30,115 bases of DNA from a virus: positions 13,472 to 43,586 of IMG/VR virus record IMGVR_UViG_3300037847_001663; one strand, given 5' to 3'. A program made the position numbers and the translations under genes. The notes under the pieces were generated by a model, which did no database searches, had not been told where the DNA came from, and saw nothing but the letters and a program-made list of their open reading frames with translations. Below, piece after piece: positions 16,644 to 24,593 of this stretch; positions within the stretch are counted from its first letter, which is position 1; every line of letters starts with the position of its first letter.

Positions 16644-17756
16644 TTAAATTCTTTTTGCACTCTTAATCTTCAATCCTCGACCTGAGTCTTGGTTCAAAGA
16701 CCTCACTTTGAATCCGCCTTTGGTTGTGGTCTCAGGCGACCGTCTCATGTCCATGTCTATATTTTTGGACTTGCGACTCACGTCATCAACCGCATCAGCC
16801 TTGCCTTGCTCGTAAAAGAACTTAGCAAACTTTTCGGGATTCATAGCTACAGATAAAGCTCTGTGGTAGCCGTCAGCATCTTTGATGAAATTATTGTCAT
16901 CAGTGTACTTATTCACAAAGTTGAGAATAGTCTCCTGAGACTTCTTCATCTCGGATGCATCAGCAGGCTTAAACGTCATAGACCTGTCATTGATATTGAA
17001 CTCAAAACCTTTGAACTCATCATTGAAAACTCTATCGGTCTCCTTCAAGAATAAATCAATTCTTTTTTGATTCGTATCCTGAAGACCTTTCGCTTCTTCT
17101 GCTTGTTGTCTATAGCGTCCTAACTCTTCGCTAACATTGTCAGAAACAGACCCCGCACTTGACTCAAGGGGAGCCTTATATTGTTCTTGCTGTTCTTTGA
17201 AGAATTTCTTCGCTTGGACAAGCTCTCGCTTCTTGGCTAACTTCTGCTTCTTAATAAGAGACTCGTCATCAAGGTCTTCGTCATATCCGAACTTAGAGTC
17301 TATAAGGTCATTTAAGTCCTCGTCATCTAACCCCTCCTCAGTCTGACGGTAGTAGTCCATAATCAACTCATCATCTTCTACCTCATCGTAGTTCTTGTTG
17401 AGCTTGATATAGTCATCCATACCCCGACCAGTCTCTTTTCGGTAGCGGAAGTAAGCGGCAACATCCTCCGGTAATTCTTCAGACGATTCCCGCTCAGCGA
17501 CAAACTCATCAATAGAGTTTATCTCTTTGCCATAGCGATTGCCAATATATGTAAGAACGTCCTCCTCTGATAACTCAGGAGAGGTGTTGTTTTCTTCAGG
17601 CGTTTCTGTTACTGAATCCTCTTCAACTTTAGATTCCTCAACTTGAGGCTGCTCATCGTTGAATTGCTCTTCATGTTTGTCAAGTAGCTCTTGCTCAATC
17701 TCTTGAGCAGATTTTTCCTCAACCGCCTGTACTTCTTTTACTTCTTTAAATTGCAT
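16644..17756 (-). CDS. Capsid scaffolding protein
   Basis: 370 aa directly upstream of the capsid gene. Residues 1-65 are very acidic and disordered (many Glu/Gln/Asp), followed by DVLTYIGNRYGKEINSIDEF and a helical, Asp/Glu-rich region (100-200). Coiled coil continues through about residue 250, and the C-terminus is basic (GGFKVRSLNQDSGRGLKIKS). An acidic helical body with a basic C-terminal tail that contacts the capsid protein is the classical scaffold layout. Its own -7 box lies 15 bases upstream, so scaffold and capsid form a two-gene unit. No protease motif is visible. The identification rests on architecture and position. Confidence 0.85.
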   Translation of the reverse strand: MQFKEVKEVQAVEEKSAQEIEQELLDKHEEQFNDEQPQVEESKVEEDSVTETPEENNTSPELSEEDVLTYIGNRYGKEINSIDEFVAERESSEELPEDVAAYFRYRKETGRGMDDYIKLNKNYDEVEDDELIMDYYRQTEEGLDDEDLNDLIDSKFGYDEDLDDESLIKKQKLAKKRELVQAKKFFKEQQEQYKAPLESSAGSVSDNVSEELGRYRQQAEEAKGLQDTNQKRIDLFLKETDRVFNDEFKGFEFNINDRSMTFKPADASEMKKSQETILNFVNKYTDDNNFIKDADGYHRALSVAMNPEKFAKFFYEQGKADAVDDVSRKSKNIDMDMRRSPETTTKGGFKVRSLNQDSGRGLKIKSAKRI

Positions 17757-17771
17757 AGATTAGATTTTCTA

Positions 17772-17779
17772 CAAAGTTA
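17772..17779 (-). promoter_or_regulatory. -7 promoter box TAACTTTG for scaffold and capsid
   Basis: TAACTTTG on the minus strand (consensus TAnnTTTG) in the 41-base gap after the portal gene, 15 bases before the scaffold ATG, the same spacing as the tail promoter. It would boost expression of scaffold and capsid over terminase and portal. Confidence 0.7.
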
Positions 17780-17797
17780 TAGAAAAATAGGATACGA

Positions 17798-20233
17798 TTA
17801 TCGAGGGTTGAACTCCGCAAAGTCAAACCCGTCCAAGCTATCCTCATTAGACTCAAATGTTATTGGAGGCAAATCGTTCTTCCTCTGATTAATCAACTGA
17901 GACTGCTGAGTATTCTGCTGGCTTATTCTTTGAGCCTTAGCATCCTCTCTGCTCTTTTCCCTTGATGCCAACTGCTCCTCCGTTATTCCTTTAAGCCCCA
18001 TATTGTATTGGAACTCTTTCTCCATCAAGGCCATCTTTAACTGGGCCTCTTGCTGCATCTTCTGAGTAGCGTATATAGACTTTGCCTCCTCAAGCTTTAT
18101 CTTGAGATTTATCTCTTGCTCCGCCTTCATCATGGCTTGTTCCCCTGCAAGCTGCTGGGATTGCATTTGTCCTTGTTGCTGAGCCTGCTGCATCTCCATT
18201 GCTCTCTTTTGGTCTTCCTCAGCCTTACGCTTACGCTTAACCTTTAGCAACTGATTAGCAAGCTTGATATTCTTCACCTCACGGATGTCAATAGCATCCT
18301 CAAGGTTAATGTCTCCTTTGGACAGTGCCATCTGAATGTTCTGCTCAAGCTGCGCCTTCTCTTCCTCGTCAGGAGCAACATCTATGAATATACCAAAGTC
18401 ATATAGGTATAGGTCGTTCATGCTGTCAAGCGTAGAAACATTGTACTTACCTATTTGATTTGCAAACTCCTCCCTGAAGTCTGAGTATTCAAGTACATCA
18501 GCAATCCTAATGGACAGACCCTCCGCTAAGTTCTTTAGCATATAAAGACTTGCGTCAAGGATGTGTCGGGTCGCTGTGTTTGAGTTCAACGCAGCAAGCT
18601 TCTGCACACCCACTAAAGCATTCGGGTCAGGAGTGCTGCCATCTCTCGCCTCGTTCAGTCCAGTTACTGACCTTATCATATCAAGGTAGTGATTGTAATT
18701 GGCAATCAACAACTGCATCTTACCACCTCCTGTGTTACCCACAAGCGGCTGAACTGGAACTCTTGCGTTATTGAACTCACCATCTTGAGTGTAGCTCCTT
18801 CCGATTACACTACCTGTTTGGAAGTACAGTCTTAAAGCGTCCTCAGGGTTGTAAGCATTGCCGGTTCCAAGGTCAACCTCGTTCAATCCATCGGCATCAA
18901 TGAACACACCGTCAGGAACCATACGGGATATGACCTGCTGTATCTTTAGGTGAGTAACTTGAATCAGGTCAGCAAAAGGAATCATCCTTCTAACCAACGA
19001 CTCTATTACACCCTTGTACATTCTTGGCGCACAGGCCACATAGTTTGGAAGCGCATACTGACTGGCAGACTGTGGTCTTACCATGTTCTTAGCTACCTCC
19101 CATTTCAATATGATGTTAGTACCCATGACCATAATGCCATCGTACCACACCTCAATAGTTTTTTCTACCCTCTCGAAGTTTCCTTCGTCCATCATCTCCT
19201 GTGGAGGGTTGAATGAATCATCCTTCTCTATCACACGAGCGTTGCCGTTGTCATCCTTCTTCTTCTTGTACACAAACTTCTTTGTGGACTTGTAGTTGAA
19301 GTAAAGCAGGGTACAAGTGTCTCGATAGAACATATCGTTCTGCTGATACTGCGCTACGTTGTAATAGTTGTACCAGCTCTGACTGTACTGGGAGATTTCT
19401 TCCATCTCCTCTCTCGTAATGGTCGGGTCAATCTTCACCAACTCTGCAATAGGTATGGTCTTGATTTCTCCCCAATAGAAACAGTCCTTGAAGTAAGGGT
19501 CTTCAGTATAGCTGTATATCACATTAGCTGGGTCAACGTAGTCAACCACAACACCCTGACCAGCCAAGAACTGATGCTTAACAATCGACACCCCCAATAC
19601 AGTTTGGTCGTAGTCAAGCCTCTTGCGTACCTCTGAGTAATGGTTCTGCTCAAGCAGCGTGTTTATACCAACCTCCTCAGCAATCTCCACCGCAGGCTTA
19701 TAGTTAAGCTGCATATACAGAGACAGTTCCTCGTCATTTGCAGGAACGTCATCAGGGTTCATAGTAAATGGGTTGACCTGAAACTGCTCTTGAATTTGAG
19801 TAAGTATCTCCTTACCCGCCATCTGAGTTTCAATCTGCTCCTGAAAACGATTCCTGTCAGAGGATGACATTGCGTCCTGAGCATATGCTCGTATCTTGAA
19901 CATCCTGTCGGACATTCCGTTTACAACAATGTCAACAAACTTTGGAAGGATGGGAACTGGTGTCCAGTCTAAATTAAGATAGGACAGGTCTCCATCTACT
20001 GCAAGCTCATTCTTGTACTTGGCAATTGATTGCTCTCCACGAGCATAGAGCCGGAGCTTGTTAAACTCTCCCCATTGGTTATAGAATCTACAGTTATTAC
20101 CATCTCGCTTAAACCACTCATACTGAATAGCCTGCCCTACCTGTAAGCCGTACTCCAAACTATCCTTCTCTGCGTCAGTCGCAAATTGGTCAGGAAACCC
20201 TACAGAGGAAACATTAACAGTTACTTTATCCAT
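17798..20233 (-). CDS. Portal protein (crAss-like)
   Basis: 811 aa, a length typical of crAss-like portals. Landmarks are KLRLYARGEQSIAKYKNELA, LDWTPVPILPKFVDIVVNGM, VDYVDPANVIYSYTEDPYFK, LVRRMIPFADLIQVTHLKIQ and ITGL-type VTGLNEARDGSTPDPNALVG, the helical stem/wing region conserved in this group. The C-terminal 150 residues (about 655-800) are a Gln/Lys/Glu/Met-rich helix suited to a barrel extending into the capsid. It starts directly after the large terminase stop (TAA followed by ATG, no gap). It forms the dodecameric ring through which DNA is packaged and to which the ring proteins attach. Identification strong. Confidence 0.92.
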   Translation of the reverse strand: MDKVTVNVSSVGFPDQFATDAEKDSLEYGLQVGQAIQYEWFKRDGNNCRFYNQWGEFNKLRLYARGEQSIAKYKNELAVDGDLSYLNLDWTPVPILPKFVDIVVNGMSDRMFKIRAYAQDAMSSSDRNRFQEQIETQMAGKEILTQIQEQFQVNPFTMNPDDVPANDEELSLYMQLNYKPAVEIAEEVGINTLLEQNHYSEVRKRLDYDQTVLGVSIVKHQFLAGQGVVVDYVDPANVIYSYTEDPYFKDCFYWGEIKTIPIAELVKIDPTITREEMEEISQYSQSWYNYYNVAQYQQNDMFYRDTCTLLYFNYKSTKKFVYKKKKDDNGNARVIEKDDSFNPPQEMMDEGNFERVEKTIEVWYDGIMVMGTNIILKWEVAKNMVRPQSASQYALPNYVACAPRMYKGVIESLVRRMIPFADLIQVTHLKIQQVISRMVPDGVFIDADGLNEVDLGTGNAYNPEDALRLYFQTGSVIGRSYTQDGEFNNARVPVQPLVGNTGGGKMQLLIANYNHYLDMIRSVTGLNEARDGSTPDPNALVGVQKLAALNSNTATRHILDASLYMLKNLAEGLSIRIADVLEYSDFREEFANQIGKYNVSTLDSMNDLYLYDFGIFIDVAPDEEEKAQLEQNIQMALSKGDINLEDAIDIREVKNIKLANQLLKVKRKRKAEEDQKRAMEMQQAQQQGQMQSQQLAGEQAMMKAEQEINLKIKLEEAKSIYATQKMQQEAQLKMALMEKEFQYNMGLKGITEEQLASREKSREDAKAQRISQQNTQQSQLINQRKNDLPPITFESNEDSLDGFDFAEFNPR

Positions 20234-22480
20234 TTACCTTATTAATTGGCTTGATTTCCCCGAATTACTATACCTTGCAAAGTTAATGCTTATTTTGGAC
20301 TGCTTTTTCTCAGGGGTGTACATATGCTTTTGATTCGCCATAATTGCAAGACCTGAGCTGATACAGGCATCAAACTTTGTCCGGTTTGTAATATCAAACT
20401 TTGCCCAGTCTTCTAACGTCCTTGAGAACGGCATCGTACCCATATCTCCTATCGTCCTATACGAGCCATCCATATCCATACCGATATACTTTTCGATATA
20501 AGACTCAATAGCTGCCGCGTGAGACTGCTTCACGTCCTCAGAGGTGTTGGGTATACCCCCAAGCTCTTTCTCTGTCTTAGATAGCTTGTTAAAGCGTTTA
20601 TCAGGTCTATTCATTGAGTAGCCCCTGTATCCTCTGTTCTTGAAATGATAAAGCAGCCTTGGCTTATTGTTCTCCGCAAGAAGAGGCATCCCGTAAAATA
20701 TACAGGCCATTAGTATCTCTTCAAAAAATATCTCTGCGGTCTGAGGTCGTGCCACATACTCTAAGAAGAACTCATTGCTTGGAGCGTCATCCATGTTAAA
20801 CTTGGTCAGCCCATGCAACGACCCGTTAGAGCCTCTGCCTCCAACTGTCCCTGAGATATCATACGGGTCACATCCAAACGACCCGATATGCTCATTGGCT
20901 GGCATCTTCTTTCCGTTCACCATAGCCACCCTGTTCTGTAGGTGTGCCGCTGGTAACCACGATACTGCAAACCGACCACGAGGGTCAGGCGACCATATCA
21001 CCTTTGTATCCTTCACACCATCCTTCCAATGGAACGAGCCTCGTGTTATATGATGCTCCTTTATCATTGAGTCGTTATAGTCAATCTGCTGATATATCTT
21101 GGTCAGGTTGAATATAGACTGCCTGCTCTCGTCCCTGAAAGCATGAGATGTTGTTCTTGGAAACTGACGGTAAAACTCATTCAATGCATCAGGGTCATTC
21201 TTCAAAGACTCAACCTCGTTCTCCCAATACTCAACAGCACCAACACCTATCATCTCCCCATCAATCCCCAACACAGGCTTGTCAGGCGTGTCTATTACAG
21301 GCATACCATACCGGTCAATAAACCCTTCCATGTTCCACTCCATTGGAATAAACAATGAGTACAGTCCACTTTTGGTCTGACCGTTTGGATTCCTTGTAGA
21401 TGGGTCTGAGTCCTCGTAAAGCTTCTTGAAGTTTGCGCCCCCTTTATTCAGTGCATTGGACGTAGAACCCATCATGCACTTACCGACTATCTTACTACCC
21501 AACCTAAGACAGGTCTTAGTAACCCTCCAGTTGTTTAAGATATTGTTCGGGTTCAACCACTTGCCACTCTCATCATGGACAAGCAGCAGAAGTTTCTCAC
21601 CATCATAAGAGTTATCATCCGTGTTCTTCCAATCAATCGTAGTATCCAATCCCTCAATGTCGTCATTAGCGACATCGTGCATATTGTTCTTGGTTATCTT
21701 GGACGCAGGAACTCTATAGGCCAGCTCAGTCTTTGGCTTATCCATACCGTCCATAATCGGCTTGAAGAAAAACGGGTAGTTGCTATTTATCGGAACAACC
21801 TTATCGGTGAACATCTTTTTGGCATCAGAACCTGTCTTAGAAAGTATCCCAAGCCTTCTGTCCTTTGCCAGTGTACCGGTATTCACAGTCTCTGAAGAAG
21901 CCATGAATGAAAAGCCTGAACGCCTTATCTTAAGGTAGTCAAGGCCAAAGCATCTGACATCGGCCTTACACGCCTCCCAAAATATGTAGAGCAGGCGATT
22001 AGCCTCTCTATAGTCAGGATACCCTACATCAATCTTTGTCCATTGCAGATACATATAGTGTCCACCTGTAATGTAAGTCGGGACACCGTTGTTCTTAAAC
22101 CATAGCCCGTTCTCTCTACGGTCAAACTCCTCCTCAATATATCCAACCCATCGACCCTTAAAGTCGGTAGGCATATCGTTCCACTGAAAAATACTTTGAA
22201 TACGCGACAGCTCCTTGGGACAGTCCTTTCTTTCCCAATACTGACTCTTGGGCTGCGAATGTCTTTGAAGACACTTTTTAGGGGCAACCGGTAGACCTAT
22301 CTTAATACCCTCTATGAGGTATATCTCTCCAAGCGTACCGTCTTTGGAGATGACAACAATATCATACTTGGGGTCGTAGCCGTATTTCCAGCTCTTCTTC
22401 TTGTTTTTGGAGTTAAGTATCTTGACTGGGACTACTCCCTCTAATACCCTGTAAAGACTATTTTGACCTTCGCTCTGCAA
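20234..22480 (-). CDS. terL: Large terminase subunit (packaging ATPase/nuclease)
   Basis: 748 aa. The ATPase half has ITGGHYMYLQWTKIDVGYPD and CFGLDYLKIRRSGFSFMASS at residues 177-196, where RRSGFSF occupies the place of Walker A without a normal GK[ST], as in crAss-like terminases. Walker B is LLLLVHDE (297-304). HIGSFGCDPYDISG (531-544) supplies the first Asp of the RNase H-like nuclease, and KFDACISSGLAIMA lies near the end. No ATG exists near the N-terminus. The frame opens after a TAG and the best start is TTG at 22480, just before conserved YRVLEGVVPVKI. It overlaps the small-terminase candidate by 23 bases and abuts the portal gene. It packages DNA into the prohead. Confidence 0.93.
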   Translation of the reverse strand: MQSEGQNSLYRVLEGVVPVKILNSKNKKKSWKYGYDPKYDIVVISKDGTLGEIYLIEGIKIGLPVAPKKCLQRHSQPKSQYWERKDCPKELSRIQSIFQWNDMPTDFKGRWVGYIEEEFDRRENGLWFKNNGVPTYITGGHYMYLQWTKIDVGYPDYREANRLLYIFWEACKADVRCFGLDYLKIRRSGFSFMASSETVNTGTLAKDRRLGILSKTGSDAKKMFTDKVVPINSNYPFFFKPIMDGMDKPKTELAYRVPASKITKNNMHDVANDDIEGLDTTIDWKNTDDNSYDGEKLLLLVHDESGKWLNPNNILNNWRVTKTCLRLGSKIVGKCMMGSTSNALNKGGANFKKLYEDSDPSTRNPNGQTKSGLYSLFIPMEWNMEGFIDRYGMPVIDTPDKPVLGIDGEMIGVGAVEYWENEVESLKNDPDALNEFYRQFPRTTSHAFRDESRQSIFNLTKIYQQIDYNDSMIKEHHITRGSFHWKDGVKDTKVIWSPDPRGRFAVSWLPAAHLQNRVAMVNGKKMPANEHIGSFGCDPYDISGTVGGRGSNGSLHGLTKFNMDDAPSNEFFLEYVARPQTAEIFFEEILMACIFYGMPLLAENNKPRLLYHFKNRGYRGYSMNRPDKRFNKLSKTEKELGGIPNTSEDVKQSHAAAIESYIEKYIGMDMDGSYRTIGDMGTMPFSRTLEDWAKFDITNRTKFDACISSGLAIMANQKHMYTPEKKQSKISINFARYSNSGKSSQLIR

Positions 22481-22775
22481 ACCCTTGATTAGATGATATG
22501 GCCTTACTGTTGCTTGAAGAGAACATGAGGTCTAACGCCTCTTGCTCCGAATCAATCCTATTCAATATCTCAAAGGCATCAAAGATTGCAAGCTTCTTAG
22601 TGGCCGCTGCATTCTTTAACCTGTCAGCCGCAAGCTCATCATCAGGGTCAGGTTTGATTATATCTTCCTTCGCAACCTTAATCAGTTGCTTCACCGCCTT
22701 CCTCCCAGCCGCTATAATCTCCAGCTTGATGCTTCTTGAATCCGTCTTTGTTTCGGTTGTACTTCTTACTCCCAT
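22458..22775 (-). CDS. Small conserved protein before terL; candidate small terminase subunit
   Basis: 105 aa, ATG at 22775. The variable Thr/Ser-rich start is followed by IKLEIIAAGRKAVKQLIKVA, a Pro/Asp spacer (KPDPDDEL) and AADRLKNAAATKKLAIFDAF with EILNRIDSEQEAL, ending in a basic tail. It is almost wholly helical. The position immediately before the large terminase (23-base overlap) and the small helical fold fit a small terminase subunit, but no DNA-binding motif is certain. The family recurs at this locus in Bacteroidota phages. Its first 98 bases overlap another small reading frame (22678-22845). The alternative is an unnamed packaging helper. Confidence 0.7.
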   Translation of the reverse strand: MGVRSTTETKTDSRSIKLEIIAAGRKAVKQLIKVAKEDIIKPDPDDELAADRLKNAAATKKLAIFDAFEILNRIDSEQEALDLMFSSSNSKAISSNQGFAERRSK

Positions 22776-22845
22776 GAGTCTTCTCGGTCATCCTGCGCTG
22801 AACATCTGAGAACTCTCTACGTCCAGCTTTTTTTACTCGCTTCAC
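22678..22845 (-). CDS. Small basic protein with GTG start, overlapping the next gene
   Basis: 55 aa starting GTG at 22845, whose GTGA overlaps the TGA stop of the 187-aa gene, a typical coupled start. The predicted product begins MKRVKKAGRREFSDVQRRM, continues with a THGSKKYNRNKDG stretch and ends in an acidic tail. It fills the otherwise empty 66-base gap upstream of the small-terminase candidate, then overlaps it by 98 bases in another frame. The Lys/Arg-rich composition and coupled start support it. The length of the overlap counts against it. No known domain. Confidence 0.45.
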   Translation of the reverse strand: MKRVKKAGRREFSDVQRRMTEKTHGSKKYNRNKDGFKKHQAGDYSGWEEGGEATD

Positions 22846-23405
22846 AATACTACTGTAATATTATCTGTAAACATCCGGTAGAGCTTTTCTCCGTCTACCG
22901 TAAACTCATAATCGCTGTAGGGTTGGTAGATTATCTCGTCTCCCTCCTTCAGTCCCAACTCCTCAAGCTGCTTATTAATATAACGAATTGTTCCGACCAA
23001 GGGTTCCTCCGTACCGTTCTTGTCTATAAACGAAGCTTTCTTATCGGAGGGCTTTACAAAACAATACTTGTCATGCGCGACCCATCCATCACCCTTGTTG
23101 TAAAGGAAGAACTGTAAAGAGTCTACAAAGAAGATGTCCTCCTGAAAAAAGCTTCTACCGCTTTTCTCATTGCCCTTCATATCATAATACTTCTTAAAAA
23201 CATTATGATGAACGAGCAACAAATCCCCAGCCTCAATAGGGCCGTCATAGTGGATAGGAGTCTCAATGACCTCTGCAAATCTGTTTGAGTGTATGTGGTC
23301 TTCTTGTGAGGTGCTTATAAGGATTTCTTTACCACCGACCTCTTTGGTGTTTGCGTACCGCTTGCCATCTATAGGCTTCACGATAAACATATATGGAGAT
23401 TTCAT
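22842..23405 (-). CDS. Conserved phage protein with GroES-like barrel pattern, 187 aa
   Basis: The ATG at 23405 (MKSPYMFIVKPIDGKRYAN) is chosen over an upstream ATG at 23462 because it forms a TAATG junction with the previous stop and the upstream extension lies inside that gene. Residues 5-75 follow a GroES-barrel pattern: strand MFIVKP, then GGKEILISTS like a mobile-loop GGIVL, NRFAEVIETP like the RGEVLAVG strand, and IEAGDLLLVHHNVF like VKVGDIVIF. The second half adds FFQEDIFFVDSLQFFLY, KYCFVKP and a FTVDGEKLYRMF end. The family recurs in Bacteroidota phages next to terminase genes. A chaperone-related role is inferred from the pattern only. Confidence 0.8.
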   Translation of the reverse strand: MKSPYMFIVKPIDGKRYANTKEVGGKEILISTSQEDHIHSNRFAEVIETPIHYDGPIEAGDLLLVHHNVFKKYYDMKGNEKSGRSFFQEDIFFVDSLQFFLYNKGDGWVAHDKYCFVKPSDKKASFIDKNGTEEPLVGTIRYINKQLEELGLKEGDEIIYQPYSDYEFTVDGEKLYRMFTDNITVVL

Positions 23406-23635
23406 TAGAAGTTTATATTGTATTCGACTGAAATAGGCATCCATGAGTTGAACTCCTTCCAAAGCACAACTTCACTTTCCTTGATAATCCAAATTTTAAT
23501 TGAGTCCCTATTGACATCGCGCTTGATGAGATGAATCTCATAATCCCCACCAAGCACGTTTTGCCCTACAATGTAGTGCATAGCCCCCGACTTATAGTCA
23601 GGGCCAACTGATATCTTACGGATGTCTTCGTGCAT
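23405..23635 (-). CDS. Conserved small phage protein, 76 aa
   Basis: Start MHEDIRKISVGPDYKSGAMH, then YIVGQNVLGGDYEIHLIKRD, a beta stretch (IKIWIIKESEVVLWKEFNSW) and end MPISVEYNINF. A compact mostly-beta protein without membrane segment. I recognise this IRKISVGPDYK ... MPISxEYNINF family from many Bacteroidota phage contigs, always near the terminase, with no assigned function. It overlaps both neighbours by one base (TAATG at each end), so its expression is tied to theirs. Confidence 0.82.
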   Translation of the reverse strand: MHEDIRKISVGPDYKSGAMHYIVGQNVLGGDYEIHLIKRDVNRDSIKIWIIKESEVVLWKEFNSWMPISVEYNINF

Positions 23636-23898
23636 TATACAACAATGCGTAACTCTCCAGTAGCGGTTTTGTACACATCACCTGCAACCAGTCCTCCAGC
23701 AAGAGCGTCTGTATTATTTGGATACACGCTTAAACCAGTGAGCTTAAGAGTACCCAAGTTACCACTCATGTAAGTAGCAAGAGAAGAAACGGGATAATTC
23801 TTCGTATCTCCACCCCCTTGAACAGAACCGATTAAAAGGGTATTAGCTGTTGGGGCTACGTTATCAGCGTATACTGAAGTATTGTTTATCTTACTCAT
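23635..23898 (-). CDS. Small Gly/Thr/Asn-rich phage protein, possible virion component
   Basis: 87 aa, start MSKINNTSVYADNVAPTANT. It continues LLIGSVQGGGDTKNYPVSSL, then TYMSGNLGTLKLTGLSVYPN and AGGLVAGDVYKTATGELRIV. The composition (Gly, Thr, Asn, Val) and the GLVAGDVYKTATGELRIV ending resemble short trimeric fibre or decoration proteins. No domain recognised with certainty. It overlaps the upstream coiled-coil gene by eight bases and the downstream gene by one. Role as a small structural protein is a guess from composition. Confidence 0.75.
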   Translation of the reverse strand: MSKINNTSVYADNVAPTANTLLIGSVQGGGDTKNYPVSSLATYMSGNLGTLKLTGLSVYPNNTDALAGGLVAGDVYKTATGELRIVV

Positions 23899-24121
23899 CT
23901 TTGCTCTTTATTTGGCCTGTCTTCATGTCAATGACAGAGTCAGCACCATATTTGTCAATCAGTTGTTTCTCAAGTTGAGAAAACTGAACCTTCATTCCAT
24001 CAATCTGAGAGAGTATCGACTGCTTAGTAATCTCCAAGTCGCCTAAACTCATCTTCGCATTCTGAAACTTTTGATTAAGCTCAGTTATCTCGTTGAACTC
24101 TTTTTCCTCAAGCTTTGCCAT
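23891..24121 (-). CDS. Small coiled-coil protein
   Basis: 76 aa, MAKLEEKEFNEITELNQKFQ then NAKMSLGDLEITKQSILSQI, IDGMKVQFSQLEKQLIDKYG and ADSVIDMKTGQIKSKDE. The heptad pattern covers residues 1-58. The ending KYGADSVIDMKTGQI recurs in Bacteroidota phages. First gene of the terminase/portal unit, 16 bases after a TATCTTTG box. Coiled-coil proteins of this size in packaging units may be assembly factors. The function is unknown. Confidence 0.8.
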   Translation of the reverse strand: MAKLEEKEFNEITELNQKFQNAKMSLGDLEITKQSILSQIDGMKVQFSQLEKQLIDKYGADSVIDMKTGQIKSKDE

Positions 24122-24137
24122 TAGATTTAATTTTAAA

Positions 24138-24145
24138 CAAAGATA
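24138..24145 (-). promoter_or_regulatory. -7 promoter box TATCTTTG for the terminase/portal unit
   Basis: TATCTTTG on the minus strand in the 31-base gap between the 146-aa secreted protein gene and the coiled-coil gene, 16 bases before the ATG. It would start a unit running through terminase and portal. Confidence 0.7.
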
Positions 24146-24152
24146 TAGAAAA

Positions 24153-24593
24153 TTATCTCACTGCTGCGTTGACTATCAGAGCGGTCTCAGCAGCAAGGGC
24201 TGCACCCAACAAGATGTTCAGGACAGAGGCTCTTACCCTCCTTTTTCTCATCTCCCTTTCCTGACTGGCAATTATTACCTCAAGGTTGTCGATGACATTG
24301 TCCTTTTCCCTGTCAGCCTTGGCCTGCAACACAAACTGCTTGTCCATGAATTTGATGACACTATCAGCCCTAAGCAGCTCTTGCTCAGTCAGTGCCGCCT
24401 TCTTCTTTACTTCCTGAAGATGAGAGAATGAAAATAGAACAAGGTCAAACTGATACTCAGTTATCCCGATAAGCGTATCGCTCTCGTATGGTATCAAGAC
24501 TGGCGACCTGTTCTGTGAAAAACTCGGACTTGCCAGCAAAAGGCAAAGCCCTGATGCTATCAACCTTGTAGATAGTTTTGATTTTGATTTCAT
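24153..24593 (-). CDS. Secreted protein with C-terminal hydrophobic segment; spanin-partner candidate
   Basis: 146 aa using the ATG at 24593, which gives a clean signal peptide: basic MKSKSKLSTR, hydrophobic LIASGLCLLLASPS, and a cleavage site near SFS/QN. The longer upstream start at 24650 would bury this signal. The mature part has a coiled coil (about 70-120, ending in basic REMRKRRVR) and a hydrophobic end (VLNILLGAALAAETALIV). It overlaps the preceding spanin-like gene by 137 bases in another frame, as outer-membrane spanin genes often do. The Cys in the signal is not in a good lipobox (Leu at -1), so it is probably not a lipoprotein. Likely part of the lysis system, or another envelope protein. 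Confidence 0.7.
   Translation of the reverse strand: MKSKSKLSTRLIASGLCLLLASPSFSQNRSPVLIPYESDTLIGITEYQFDLVLFSFSHLQEVKKKAALTEQELLRADSVIKFMDKQFVLQAKADREKDNVIDNLEVIIASQEREMRKRRVRASVLNILLGAALAAETALIVNAAVR

Noticed and set aside
23405-23462. Longer N-terminus for the 187-aa protein from an upstream ATG
   Set aside because: The extension lies inside the 76-aa gene, while the ATG at 23405 makes a TAATG junction and begins with the conserved MKSPYMFIVKP.
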